Part shown: positions 21,748-33,700 of the stretch, piece by piece
How the letters are laid out: every line of letters begins with the position of its first letter
Numbering within the stretch: the first letter of the stretch is position 1
Assembly: GCA_963971535.1 (NCBI GenBank)
Contig: OZ020598.1
Location: 87,886,412 to 87,950,411, forward strand
DNA length: 64,000 nt
From: Notolepis coatsorum
Lineage: Eukaryota; Chordata; Actinopteri; Aulopiformes; Paralepididae
Direction of reading: 5' to 3'
Made by a program: the position numbers and the translations under genes
Notes under the pieces: model-generated
What the model saw: only the letters and a program-made list of their open reading frames with translations
What the model was told of the DNA's origin: nothing
Databases searched by the model: none

Positions 21748-22584
21748 AGGTCGTGTACAACGTAGAGGGGACGCCATGCACAACCCTGTCGTATACCTTT
21801 CAAACCTGTTGAAGCTGGGAATCCAAAGATGTTTCCAGCCCCTGCTACATTTGTCCTTCCACACCCCTGGTGCCATCTTACCATAGTTTTCATTAAAAAA
21901 ATGTATAAAATAAAAATGAGAGGGGCATAAGGAAACCTTTTCTCGCCTGAGCCTCCGAAAATATCTTGTTTGAAGACTGATATGTCCAGGGATGTAGTGG
22001 AGGGTAACTCACTTTGCCCATCTTTTCATTGTGAAAATGAAGTTAACCCAACTTTTCATGAGATAAGTCTATAATATGATTGAAATTCATAGTATATATT
22101 ATGATAGTGAATCATATCAGATCGATGCAAGTTACATTCAAATAGGTCTTTTTGAGGAAATAAAACACAAAGAACACTATTCTGAATAGTCATTTACCCA
22201 GTTGTCACTGCTTGAGAAGCTTGGCTCTTCTCCATGTCACCCAGAACACGCGTGTCCTCCCGCCCTGCCTCAGGTGTGTTAGGCCGCAGCCTCATCTGTC
22301 AACAACCGCCGTGGCGACACGTGACCCTTTGAAAGCGAACCGAAGTGGAGTGAGCAGTCATTCCTCACCCCCGGCGTCGACCTCCACGTCTCCTCCTCAG
22401 AACGGGAGCAAACATCCCATAATAGCCAGAGGGGATTGGGGTCTTATTGCTCCAAACAACCTCTTGGTTAGCTCCGTCCGCCGTACAGACAGACCGGGAA
22501 CACAAAGGACGCCCCTCTCGAGTGTTGTCTCTTTAGCAGCACCGTTTTAATTGGATTTCTTTCACAAAGTCCAGAGGCATCTTG

Positions 22585-22619
<35 letters not shown>

Positions 22620-23064
22620 CTTCTGTCTCAGTGGTAGCCTCCTCGCGCCCCGCCGCTTCAACCTGCCTCCCGGTGAAGCTCATTAAACGGCACGCCGCTG
22701 CTTGGAGGCGCTATTCATCACGCCGAGGCCTGCTTTTCTGATTGATTCCTTTTTCTTCCTCAAACAGGAAGCATGTCTGAGTCGCAGGGGAGCCACCCCG
22801 AGCATCTGAATGCACCCTGCGTTTTCTTCCTGTAGGTGATGTCGAACAAAAGCAACAGATGTATGATCTGATGAGACTGTTGTTGAGACTGAGAGTGAGG
22901 AGGCGGACTGTGTGAATCTAGCTTACGCCTTGTTCAAGCTGTTGCCGTCTTTATTTTCTTTCTTCTTTACTTCTCATAGATCGATAATGGACGCCTTTCA
23001 ATGAGCAGATGACTCATTCACTTCCATATTATTCCAAAAACCATGAAAAAGCCATCTTACCCTC
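21748..23064. other. Unassigned, relatively unique sequence
   Basis: No transposon ends or coding motifs were recognised. GC-richer, non-repetitive stretches (22200-22580 and 22620-22900) could be host intergenic or intronic sequence. Chance open frames lack motifs. It contains the poly-G tract at 22586-22619. Confidence 0.45.
22586..22619. repeat. Poly-G tract (34 G)
   Basis: This is an uninterrupted run of 34 guanines on the plus strand. It could form stacked G-quadruplexes and is prone to length error in sequencing. The exact length should be treated as uncertain. Confidence 0.9.
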
Positions 23065-23068
23065 TTAA

Positions 23069-23739
23069 CACTTTGGATTTACCCCCGCGGGTTGAATGCC
23101 CATCACGAGAATATTAGTTTTATTCGTTTTTTTTTTAATTTTTATTAGCGATCTGAAATCATATTGCATCAAGCGAGCCTACCGTTGGAGTTCCAGGCAC
23201 CCCCGGCGCTCAGATGTGAAAAAAGCGCCCCCTATCGTCTCCCAGATGGTAAATCACCCTTTTGGATTGGACTCAATGAAAGTGAATGGGAGAAAGGATT
23301 TCTGACTCCACATTTTACTTCTCACTGATGTAACCGGGGTCTACCAGAGTTCATTCTGGAGCCGCTGAGCCACGGGGATTATGTGTTCTACTGTATACAC
23401 GGTTGATCAATACAATTATCGATTTTTTTTAATGGTGATCAGGAATTGGAATATACCATTTGGATACCATCTGATGTCAGGTAAGGAATCTATGTTATCA
23501 GTCTTAGGATAATCAAACTTGTTTTCACGGAGATATAAGCTTTTATGTGATTATGTGATATGGCTGATTGACTGTAAAAGCCATCAGGAAATAAGAGCAG
23601 CGATTATCAGCGCGCGGCACGAGCGTGCGTGCGCACACATATACTATCGATCATCTAGCGTTTATTTTATTGTCATTTGTCATAAATAGGCCGACAAATG
23701 ACAACGTTCTGGAATATTCCAGTAAAAGAGTCCAAAGTG
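23069..23739. mobile_element. piggyBac-like MITE (671 bp)
   Basis: It is bounded by TTAA at 23065-23068 and 23740-23743, with short inverted ends CACTTTGGA and TCCAAAGTG. No transposase is present. Related CACTTT ends occur in the TTAA elements at 48177 and at 39844 (right end), so one transposase family may have moved all three. Confidence 0.75.
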
Positions 23740-23849
23740 TTAAGCCCGGAGCCTATTTTCTGAAAATCCGCCTAAAATACATACCTAAGTAAATGGAATA
23801 ATGCTCCACTTCTACAAGGCCCATTTGCATGTTCTTTGTGTCTAGGGAC

Positions 23850-25109
23850 CAGTGATGCCACAGATTACTTGTAAAAGTTATCTGATTACTGATTACTGAT
23901 TACTCCTTTAAAAAGTAATCTAAGTTACTTTACTGATTACTTGATTATCAGAGTAACTTAGTTACTTTGAAAGTAACTAGGTTACGAAGTCGTCGTCGTT
24001 CCCCCAACAGTTTTTTTTTAAACGCTTTATTGAAAGTGCATAAATTGTTTTTAACTTGTTTCTCTGCACATAACGTAAATTGTTAAACTAGTGCTTCAGC
24101 TTCTGTACCATCAAGTATGGTAAAGCAACAGTCTATGATGCTCACAGCATTAGAGCAGCCAGCCAGTGGTTTTACAAAACCAGTGTATCACATCTAACAA
24201 ATGCAGGCTGAACTATTCAATTATATCAACTGTAACTATTAAATTGTTTTTATAAATGTCTCTCTATAAACATACAATCAGTCTCTCTTTAACATGTAAA
24301 TTAACTGTAAATCTGGCAAATAAGAGCTTTTGCTCTGCCACCATCAACTATACATTAATCAAAAGGGAAAGAAACAATCTCTCTCTTTTGCTGTTGGACA
24401 TCCGAGTCCTCCTGTACCTAGTCGAAGCGTCAGCTAGTGTTGTGATTCCAGATGCTTTCAATGCAATTGGATGTGCTGTTTTTAGCGGTAGACAGTATTT
24501 TGTTTCCTCCGCATATGAATGTTTTTTTCACCCGGCTTAGCTGACACAAACGTGAAGTAGTGATTGAGGCTACGTTTAGACGAGCGTTTTGGGATGGAAG
24601 TCTGAACAGAAACCGCAATCACTTTTAATTTTGCGTTTAGACAAGCGTTTTGGGGTGGAATTCTAACGACGGAGCCCTGCTGTCACACGATTGGCGCATA
24701 TGTCACATGACGTGCTGTGAAGACCCGCCCTACTCTGCCTCTGATTCGCAGACTGTGGATGGGGAATGTGATTGGACCAAAGCAGAGTCACTCACAGACA
24801 GAGGGTCCAGTCACGCCGCGGGACACATTCTTGTGTAACCCTTTCACTGCCACACGACGTCACTCCCAAATAAGAAAAACAGCTCAAAATGTATTTTTGA
24901 CTGTCGAAAACGAAATAAAATACTGCATTCCGCCTGCATTATGAATTTATGATGAGATAGTAACGAAATAGTAACGCACAGCCACTTGGACAAGTAACTG
25001 CAATCAGATTACTGGCTTTTAAAGATTAACGCGTTAGATTACTATTTTCGGGGAAAAGTAATCAGATTACAATAACGCGTTACTTAGTAACGCGTTACTG
25101 GCATCACTG
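23850..25109. mobile_element. Non-autonomous hAT element (1260 bp)
   Basis: The 8-bp TSD CTAGGGAC is exact at 23842-23849 and 25110-25117. The ends begin CAGTGATGCCA and the subterminal regions are packed with GATTACT/AGTTACT and GCGTTACT motifs. Internally ACGTTTAGACGAGCGTTTTGG (24571) and its near copy (24635) form a direct repeat. Segment 24710-24785 also occurs inverted at 47325-47425 inside another hAT element. No transposase ORF is present. Confidence 0.92.
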
Positions 25110-25117
25110 CTAGGGAC

Positions 25118-26154
25118 ATCTATGGACCTCAGTGAATGTATTCCCAGTGTCAGAAATATTGTGTCTATTACTAGGCTTGCTTAAATTGTGATGAAACAAA
25201 GGAGAATATAAATTATGATTTTTCTTTGCATCTTTGACAGTGAATAACACCATGCTAAAAATGACCAGACATGATAAACTGCCACTGATCTTGTTCAGTA
25301 CCTTCTTGAGATCACGTGTACAACAAATCTAAGGAAATGAATAAAGGGAAGATGATTACACAGAAGGTTCTGTAGATACAGTACTGAATTCTCCCATCCG
25401 GACCAATGCAATTTGAAATATTATTATAGAATATAGAATAGCAGGCTTATAAATCACCTTATTATAGCCAATTCGCACATTTATATATATACATATATTA
25501 TCTTTCAAATGGCCGAGTTCAATTTGGATTTAGTATCACCAGGCGTGCATAAGAACAGATAATGAAATCTACTGTAATCTACTGTACTTTTTTATTTTGA
25601 CCAGGGTGCAACCGTTTTGAAACTAATTTCAGATCTAATTGTTGCTGCATGCTAACAATAGGGAAGATAAACTAACTGCGTTTCAATATTTGTCAATAAC
25701 GTTACGCTTTGTGGTATATTATCCCGAATAATAAGAGTTATTAAAGAAATTCATACAGAACTATGAACCTTGAACCCATAGATTCTTTCAGGAAGTGTAG
25801 TTTTGAAAGATTCCAACGCAGATCCAGAGCTATGGATGTCCTCTACAAAATGGCCATAAAGAAACTACAATTCCCATGGTTCAAAGTTTTCCAAAATGGT
25901 CGCCTGTCGCGAAAATAAACAGACCATTTCGAAAAGGAAAATCTATCTAATAACACTTTAACCTATTCCTAAACTAACGTATTGATGATAATATACATTA
26001 TAAATGCTGTTGTGCCATGGTTATGATGTTTATACTTGAATACGTTTGACAAAAAAAATTATACTTTTGTAGAACAGTCTGGAGATATTGATTTATGACA
26101 TGATGTCATTCGCGGTCCGCCGACGGACCGCACGGCCGGAAGAGGTTAAGTCAG
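25118..26154. other. Mostly unassigned; decayed TTAA element end at right
   Basis: 25750-26150 resembles the reverse complement of 61712-62105. Both carry the CATGGGAATTGTAGTTT module next to GCCATTTTG, and both end at a TTAA with a CGGCC-rich terminus (26100-26150 ends GGAAGAGGTTAA). This suggests two copies of one MITE family. The left end of this copy was not located. The rest is AT-rich and featureless. Confidence 0.45.
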
Positions 26155-26369
26155 TTAACACATTGGGTGCCACACCTTTTTCGGGGCCCATCTATGCACT
26201 GATACGCTTTAAAAGATAGGAGTCTGTCACCTTGTTTGTAGAGCTATAACTATATTCTATATTATAGCTATGGATACAAGTTTCTTTAATAGTTGTCATA
26301 CAGAAGTACAGAATACTTTTATACAAAATGCTTCTTACTGTTACGCTCCAGAGACTGTGCTAGACAAGA

Positions 26370-28560
26370 TAAGTATGAAATAAAATAGTATAGCATGTAG
26401 AATAGAAGTAAAAATAGAGGTCACAGTGTTTAGTATAGACATATGTACAATGTTCGATGCAGAATAGAAGTAACTGAGTTACCATACAATATACAATATA
26501 CTATGCAATGTACTAATATACAATACTATATAGTGCAGAGCAGAAATGGGATGAGGTACAATTTAGGTACAATTTACAGTAAGGTGTACGAGTTGTAGTG
26601 CAAATCCTTTACCAATAAATATAAAGTGTAAAGTGTGTTTAGGTGATCTAAAGTGTGGAGAGTGGGTGCTGCAGTGTGTTGTTTGTTTAAGTGAGTGTGT
26701 GCGTGTGGGTGTGTGTGCTGTGTGCATTTGATGGTTGTTGCATAGTGTTTATTGTTCGTTGAGCAGCCTTATGGCCTGGGGATAGAAGCTTCTTCTGAGT
26801 CTTTCTGTGCTCGCCTTAAGACTCCGGTATCGCTTGCCTGACCGCAGCAGTTTACAGAGGCAGTTGTTCGGGTGGCTGGAGTCCTTGATGATTCTCTTAG
26901 CCTTCCCCCTGCATCGCTTGTTGTAAATGTTCTGGAGGGTGGGAAGCCGGGGATGCCGTCCGGTCCTGCTGCCTTCCTGATATTCACTTTTTTAAAGGTC
27001 CGCCTCACCTCATGCTCTGTTACCCTGAACACTGAGTCTCCATCAGCAGACCCCCCGCCTATTGCCGTGGCTTGTAGGCTGGTCTTGTTATTCACAGCCT
27101 CAAACCTCGCATAGAAGGTATTGAGATAATTTGCTAAGGAGATGTCACTGTTCAGTTTGAGGGAGGTGCCTTTGTAATCTGTCATTGTTCTGAGGCCCTG
27201 CCACATACCTCTAGAGTCAGCCTGTTCAAACTGAAGTTCAACTTTATCCCTGTAACGCCGTTTTGCCTCTATTACTGCTCTCCTGACGTTGTATCTGGCC
27301 GTCTTGTGTTCTTCCATGTTGCCTGTCACCAGCCCGGTGTTGTAGGCTGAGGTGCGCACTTTCAGAGCCTCACGGACGGATTTATCTACCCAGGGCTTTT
27401 GATTTGGGTAGATTCTACCCATTGTTTCTTCTACCAGAGTACAGACAAAGTCAAGCACCGTTTCAGTGTATTCGTTAATATTGGCTGTGTTATCACGGAA
27501 TACACTCCAGTCTGTGCATTCAAGTGCAGCTTGGAGTGTCTCCTCTGACGTCACAGTCCAACGCTTAACCTCTCGCGATACTACCGGCGTTCGCTTGAGA
27601 CTCTGTTTATACTTTGGCAAAAGAAAGATGGCGGCGTGGTCCGATTTACCGAATGGACTAAGAGCCTGTGACTTGTACCCATTCTTAAATTGCGAGTATA
27701 CATGGTCTAATATGTTCTCGCCTCTGGTGGGACAGGTCACATGCTGATAGAAATTCGGCAACACCTTTTTAAGACGTGCGCTGTTGAAATCGCCCAGAAC
27801 CAAAATGGCAGCGTCAACATTAGCTATCTGTAGTTTATTTACCTCGTCGTGTAGCTTTGAAAGTGCGGCCCCAGTGTTCGCTTGTGGTGGGATATATACT
27901 CCGATCATGATGATGGACGTTAGCTCCCTCGGGAGAAAGAAGGGTCGGCATTTGATGGTGATATACTCCAGGTCTGGGGAGCAGTGGTTAGACAATTCCT
28001 TTGCGTTGCCTATATCGCACCACTCCTTGTTTATCATGAAAGCAATGCCGCCTCCTTTCGTCTTTTGTGACTCTTCTGCCGTACGGTCCTTGCGGAGAAC
28101 GAAGAAGTGATCTGCCGGTTCTATTGCATGATTTGGGACATCTGGAGACAGCCAAGTTTCTGTGAAACAGAGGACGTTGCAGTCCCGAATGTCCCTCTGG
28201 AATTGGATCCGTGCTCTGATGTCATCCAGTTTATTTCCTATCGATTGCACATTGGCCAACAATATGCTGGGCAATGTGGTTCTGTGTCGTTTGGACCTCA
28301 ATCTATTTCGGACAATGCTATGGTCATTTGACAGTGACTTTCTTCCGGTCAAGATGCAAAAAAGAGATAATTTTTCCATGCATACATTCGCACGTTATAC
28401 CGTGGTGAATATAAGTATGTTTTTAGATCGGTCTGGGGTAATTCCCGAAATGCTGACAAATAGCCTTATGTGTGTATTAAACTATAACCGTTGCGGTTTC
28501 TTGCCTGGACCAGCTATTATTCTCAAATCAAATCTATATCATAGGTATTATGTTTCCTCA
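26370..28560 (-). mobile_element. LINE-B, internally deleted
   Basis: This minus-strand non-LTR element has an AT-rich 3' UTR (26370-26760) and a deleted coding region (26769-28379). A short 5' portion extends to about 28560. The boundaries are approximate. It lies between the left end of the 26159 TTAA element and the BEL/Pao insertion. Confidence 0.7.
26769..28379 (-). pseudogene. LINE-B endonuclease with truncated reverse transcriptase
   Basis: This 536-codon open frame has an apparently complete AP-type endonuclease over residues 40-255: NVQSIGNKLD, TETW, KGGGIAF, YIPP, LGDFNSARL, ILDHVYS and GKSDHAAIF. It is followed by the linker and the start of the reverse transcriptase up to KAAGPDGIPG. 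There the RT core, including the catalytic YADD region, is missing. The sequence jumps out of frame to the C-terminal region, which in another frame reads FPTLQNIYNKRCRGKAK. Retrotransposition in cis is therefore impossible. The junction is near plus-strand 26945. Confidence 0.8.
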
Positions 28561-28611
28561 TGAATACATGAAAGGGGGGGGGGGGTAATTTTTTTATGCT
28601 TTGATCGTCAC

Positions 28612-30031
28612 TGTTCTGAAGGATCAGATTAAACCGAATATATATATTTATTTATATATATATATATTTAATTGTATTTGTATATCCCCTGATATCCCCT
28701 GATATCCCCTGTATATTCCTTGTACAATATGCATTGAATATCCCTTCTGGTCTACTGACCATCCCATAATAGTCTCCATTCTACCATTGGACGAGACCTT
28801 GGTGCCAGGTCGCCATACCCCTCAGACCAGGTTCAATCGTACCGCTCAACATGTATGGACAAGTCCTAGTTCCGCGTAGGAATATGTCTACCGCACCACT
28901 AATGGTACTATTTGTTCATAGTGCGTATATATACTGCGCTATTAAAGTAGAACTTCCTTTTTAGTCCAGTTCCTTACCCTCCAACAGAGTGACAGACGCA
29001 AAAGCCTCCCCGCGAACCACGTGTGGGCAGTAAGGCCAATTCGGCCCAGTATCGGCATTGAGACATCGTGTATATTAATATTTGAATAGTCATATTTGGC
29101 ACTATAACGTCGAGTTGGACGTATTCTATTAAGCTAATAATAGTCTATTCATATATAGTGCCTCGTGCGGTAAGAGTTCTATAGTAATCAGCACCCCCAT
29201 CGTTTCGGGCATCAGCTGGACGCTTATCCAGGGTGGTTGACCCCACGTGAAGCTGCACCCGAGGAGCTCCAGGCCAAAGAGCGAGTGGACCTGTATATTG
29301 GATTATTCTACCGACGACGGCTAGCCTTCCCCGGCTTGGATTATGCTTTGAGTACTTTGATTATTCTATGGATAAAGGCCAACACTGCGGTGTGTTGGAA
29401 ATACCCCCCCCGGAGAGGACGACAGGTGAGACGGCGCTCTGCACAGTGAGGTCGCCTCACGTCTCTCCGTCGTGGACCGGAGGACGCCGGCCACAGAGGG
29501 TCCAACTGCATTCATCTGTGGATCGAGGATCGTTGGGCACCGTGTCGCACAACTGTGGACTCTCCCAAGATACCCTCGGCCAGACGGGATCCAGCCAGTG
29601 ACTCTCTAACCCCCCCCCCCCCCCTCCAGCTGTCCTACAAGCAGTCGGAACCTTCCCCTAGTGTACCCAGCTATATAATCATTCAAGTATCATCGCTATT
29701 GTTCCCTAAATATTCCAGGTTGTATATTTGCTTCCTGCGCAATCAGAGATTGGACATTCGATATTGATCTACCTACGAATACTCATTTGCCATAAAAGTG
29801 CATACTATTTCAAATCATAAATGTAATTAAGTGATCGTTGTACATACCTTTTGCTATGTATTAAAACTCAAACTTTCGATTTGGTACATTTGTGTTGGAT
29901 CCGTTTATCAGGTGGGAGTGTTCAACATATTCATACCTAGTACTGGGTGGCCAGAGTCTAAAGTACAAGAGGTAGTGGTAGTAAGTATCATATCTAACCA
30001 TACAGTCAGGGAATTGTACCCCTCAGTTACA
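28612..30031 (+). repeat. 5' LTR (1420 bp)
   Basis: It begins TGTTCTGAAGG and ends CAGTTACA. It holds a TA-rich microsatellite at 28640-28672 and a triple CCCTGATATC repeat at 28686-28715. A C run lies near 29610. The 70-codon open frame at 29237 is in both LTRs and is not considered a gene. Confidence 0.95.
28925..28934 (+). promoter_or_regulatory. Putative U3 TATA box
   Basis: GTATATATAC in the middle of the 5' LTR is followed at once by GCGCTATTAAAG. This is the best TATA-like match upstream of the presumed R region, and it is duplicated in the 3' LTR. No start site can be set from sequence alone. Confidence 0.35.
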
Positions 30032-30033
30032 AT

Positions 30034-30050
30034 TGGTCCTTCGAGCCGGA
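30034..30050 (+). other. Primer-binding site, complementary to tRNA-Tyr
   Basis: TGGTCCTTCGAGCCGGA begins two bases after the 5' LTR. It is complementary to the 3' end of tRNA-Tyr, whose acceptor end reads CCGGCTCGAAGGACCA. It sets the origin of minus-strand DNA synthesis. Confidence 0.85.
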
Positions 30051-30099
30051 TGGTAATCAGTGTAATATTAATATAGTGTTATTAATATTAAAATGGCCT

Positions 30100-30777
30100 A
30101 TGATGAACACTCCACGAAACGATCCTCCTAACCAACAACGCCCGCGGCGCAAACAACAGCTCCCTCAGTACCTAGAGGCTTACGCTGTCAGTCAACAACC
30201 TAGTCTTCTACCAACAGTAAACGCGGTAAAACTAGAAAGTAAAATTATGTCTAACCCTAACGACCAGGCTACCCCGACCATAGAGGCCCCTATGGGTTCT
30301 AATGTAACTGACCAAGCTCACGGTGGGGACCAGGGGGAACCAGACATGACTTTACACCCCGCCAATACCGAAGAAGTAGTCCCCGACGAGTCCCGGGAGG
30401 AAGACAACACTACCGAGAGAGAACTCGGCACGGAAGAAGATGAGGAGAGCACCGTGGAGATAGAGCTCCAAGACTCCGCACGGAGTACCCCAAGGGACGG
30501 CTCCCCTATACAACCGTCTTCTCCCAGCGAGGCAGAGAGGACACTACAGCAGGCATTCCTCGTCAGCCTGAAAGCCTCTACTGAACGCGATAGACTCCAG
30601 GGTGAACGCGATCGATTGCAGATACAGCAACGGAGCGAAGAAGAGCACATACGCCTGGAAATAAGACGCATTCAGATGGAAGAGAATATTGCAAGAGACC
30701 GGGCCGACGCCCAGCGCGCCGCCACCGGTGCCCAGAGAGAATCGGATCTCACCAAGCGCGAAGCCGAGCGCGACTAA
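30100..30777 (+). CDS. BEL/Pao gag N-terminal part (frameshifted)
   Basis: An open frame runs from ATG 30100 (MMNTPRNDPP) to the stop at 30775-30777. The product is acidic in the middle (EEDNTTEREL and EDEESTVEIEL stretches). A long charged, probably coiled-coil segment follows at about residues 150-225 (ERDRLQGERDRLQ). This fits the N-terminal part of a BEL-type Gag. It ends at TAATAG. The -1 frame continues without a stop into the zinc-knuckle and pol region, so this copy probably lost or gained a base near 30771. Confidence 0.7.
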   Translation: MMNTPRNDPPNQQRPRRKQQLPQYLEAYAVSQQPSLLPTVNAVKLESKIMSNPNDQATPTIEAPMGSNVTDQAHGGDQGEPDMTLHPANTEEVVPDESREEDNTTERELGTEEDEESTVEIELQDSARSTPRDGSPIQPSSPSEAERTLQQAFLVSLKASTERDRLQGERDRLQIQQRSEEEHIRLEIRRIQMEENIARDRADAQRAATGAQRESDLTKREAERD

Positions 30778-33700
30778 TAGAACAGCTGATCAGAAGGACA
30801 ACACCCCCTCCCTCCACCAGAGGCTCCAGGAACTCGTCTAGACATCACTCCAGGGCGGCATCCCCTAGCCGAGTAAGCGACCCTGAACTTGACCAACAGA
30901 CGAGGTCTATACCCCCCGCAGACCCCCTTCCCCAACCGGTCCAAGCGAGACCCAGCCACCGGGAAGGAGCAGCATACACTGCGGAGAGGCTAAATCAGAG
31001 ACTACAAGCCCTGGATGACCTAACGGAAGACGAAGAGGAAGAGGAGGAGAACCACGCCCGACGACAGCACAGTACTCTACCGGACCAGGAGGTCCAGTAC
31101 AGCCCAGGCTATACCCCCGCGGAGCTGCGCTACAGACCCCCGACGCTATTCACGGGTGAGCACGACGCACGACCCGCACCGAGGAACAGCACCTGGACCA
31201 GCGGGCCATGGTACACAGCCGGTACCAGCCCACGCCAAGGAGCAGGAGGAGACTCGCCTAGGAGGCCTCTCCCCCAACGCTCGCCGATGTATCAACAATC
31301 CGCGTCATACATTGGCACACCTATGGTACCAGACTTCACCCAGGAGAACCGGGCCCAGTATACGGAGCTCCGCATGTGTCTGGAGACAATGTTGGTGGAT
31401 GTCATTGATGAACGCCATAAATACGCGATACTACTGAAGCATTTAAAGGTACCCCGCGCGCACAACATAGCGCTCGCCTACGCCACTTCCACGACCCCAT
31501 ACACCGCAGCGCTGGTAGCGTTGGACCAGAGATATGGACGTATATGGGATTACGTGATCCAGGAGATCAGGCACATCGACCGCCTACCCCCAGCAACAGA
31601 CAATCGAGCACTGGACGACCTGTCCATCAGAGTGCAGTCCCTGGTAGGGATGCTGGGAGCGCAGAGGGAAAAGGGTAGGCATGAACTATACGCCAACTCA
31701 AATGTAGAGAGGATCTTGGAGAAGCTACCGCCCGCCCGACAGGAGCGCTTTAGGCGGCAGAGAGACCACCGAGACCCTAATGGCCCCGAACCGAACCTCC
31801 TCGATCTAGCCGACTTCCTGGCGAGAGAAGTCAGCAGCTTACGGCTAGATACATTCGGACGGAGCACCCCTGGCTCCAGAGAAGGAACCAGGAGGCTAAA
31901 TGATGGAAGAAGATCGGTGACTGTCATGCACCAATCGGAGTCAGTGCCAAGCAGTAGGAGCCACAGTACCCCCTCAAGAAAGGAGAAGTGGAAGATAGTG
32001 TGCCCCTACTGTGAGAAAGAACACTGGCTGTCACAATGTGACTCATTCCCCAAGATGAATGCGGAGGAAGCGAGTCAATGGATAAAGTCCAACAGACGCT
32101 GTTTTCGCTGCGCGCGATCACACATGGCAGCCGAATGCCGCTTAAAGAAAAAGTGCAGTCGGTGCGATGGAGCCCATCTGGACATACTCCACGACAGTAA
32201 CAGACGGCGGCCTCCACCCGCACCATCAAGCAGCAAAGCGAGCGTCATGTACATCGACCCCGCCAGCAGCAGCGGAGCCAGAGTGCTCTTAAAGGTAGTC
32301 CGTGTGACATTGAGCTACCAGAATAAAGTCATGGACACTTACGCCGTCCTTGATGACGGGTCAGAGAAGACCCTTCTGCTCGCGTCCGCTGCGGCCCAGC
32401 TAGGGCTGCGGGGGAGCGAAAACCAAATGACAATTCGGACAATAAGAAGAGATTTGAAAACGATAAAGGGCGAGAATGTCTCATTCTCTATCGCAGCAAG
32501 CGGCCAGCCCGAGCGACGGTACAGGATTACAGACGCTTTCACCAGCCAAGAAATAGGACTGTCGCGGTACACATACCCCGTAGCCAAGCTGATGGAGAAA
32601 TATGTACATCTACGCAAGCTACCGATCCCACTCATAGACGGTGCTACCCCGACACTGTTGATAGGCTCCGACCATGCAGACCTCATTGTCCCGATAGACC
32701 GGGTTCATACCGGACCCAGAGGCTGTCCTGCAGCAGTCGAGACCCGCCTAGGATGGACTCTCCAAGGCCCACTCGCCAAATCTCTCAACCGAACCACAGC
32801 CACTAGCTGTCTCCACTCCCGAGTCACAGAGGGAGACACCGCACTCCTGCAGCATGTAGAGAGGCTATGGACCTTAGAACAAATGCCCTTTAAGAACGAA
32901 AAGAAAGACATTCGCTCTAAAGACGACATCTACGCCATTAACCTCCTCGAGACGGGAACAAAGAGAGTCCCAGTCAGCGGCGTGTTGAGATACGCCACGC
33001 CACTCCTGCGGCGGGAAGGGATGCCTACCTTTCACGCAAAGAAAGACGCCACAGAGCGGTACCTACTAAACACAGAGCGGCGCTTAGCCAAGGACCCCGC
33101 CCAAGAAAGTGTATACCGCGCTGAGATTGAGAAGCTCATCACAGCGGGACACGTCACAAAGATTGACATTAAAGAGGCCGACCAGACGACTGAATCGTGG
33201 TACGTGCCCCACCACAAGGTTCATCACAACGGCAAAGACCGCATCGTGTTTAACTGCAGCTACCAGATCGGATCCCAAAATCTGAATAAAGAGCTATTGC
33301 CCGGTCCTACACTCGGCCCCTCCCTACTAGGCGTACTACTCCGCTTCCGCCAGGACAAGGTGGCTATCAGCGGGGATATCAAAGGGATGTTCCTGCAGGT
33401 GAGATTAGTAGAGGAGGACAAGCCCCTGTTGCGGTTCCTATGGAGAGAGAGGCCAGGAGATGAGCACCCAGCCATCTACCAATGGGAAGTCCTCCCTTTC
33501 GGAACTACATGCAGCCCATGCTGTGCTACATTTGCACTACAGAGACATGTCGCAGAGGACCCAGCAGCGGATGAAGAGGTCCGACACAGTGTGAAGAACA
33601 GCTTCTACGTAGATAACTGTCTACAAAGCGTTTCGACCCAGGAAGAAGCCGAGGCTCTCCTACTTAAACTCCGCGCCTCTCTGATCAAAGGCGGCTTTGA

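Noticed and set aside
7501-21750. CRISPR-like array
   Set aside because: The repeats are directly contiguous 15-bp units without unique spacers, and the genome is eukaryotic.
20662-21893. Minus-strand open frames of 330-404 codons
   Set aside because: Same satellite artefact in block 3, plus chance extension into flanks.
22200-22900. Host gene exon in the GC-rich stretch
   Set aside because: Frames are short, codon pattern is unconvincing and no domain was recognised. It is left as unassigned, possibly host non-coding sequence.
28384-28580. Host exon upstream of LINE-B
   Set aside because: Continuous with LINE-B antisense sequence, with no splice sites or known domain.
29237-29449. A 70-codon ORF present twice (also at 36930)
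   Set aside because: It lies in both LTRs of the BEL/Pao element and has no motif. Duplication is explained by the LTRs.
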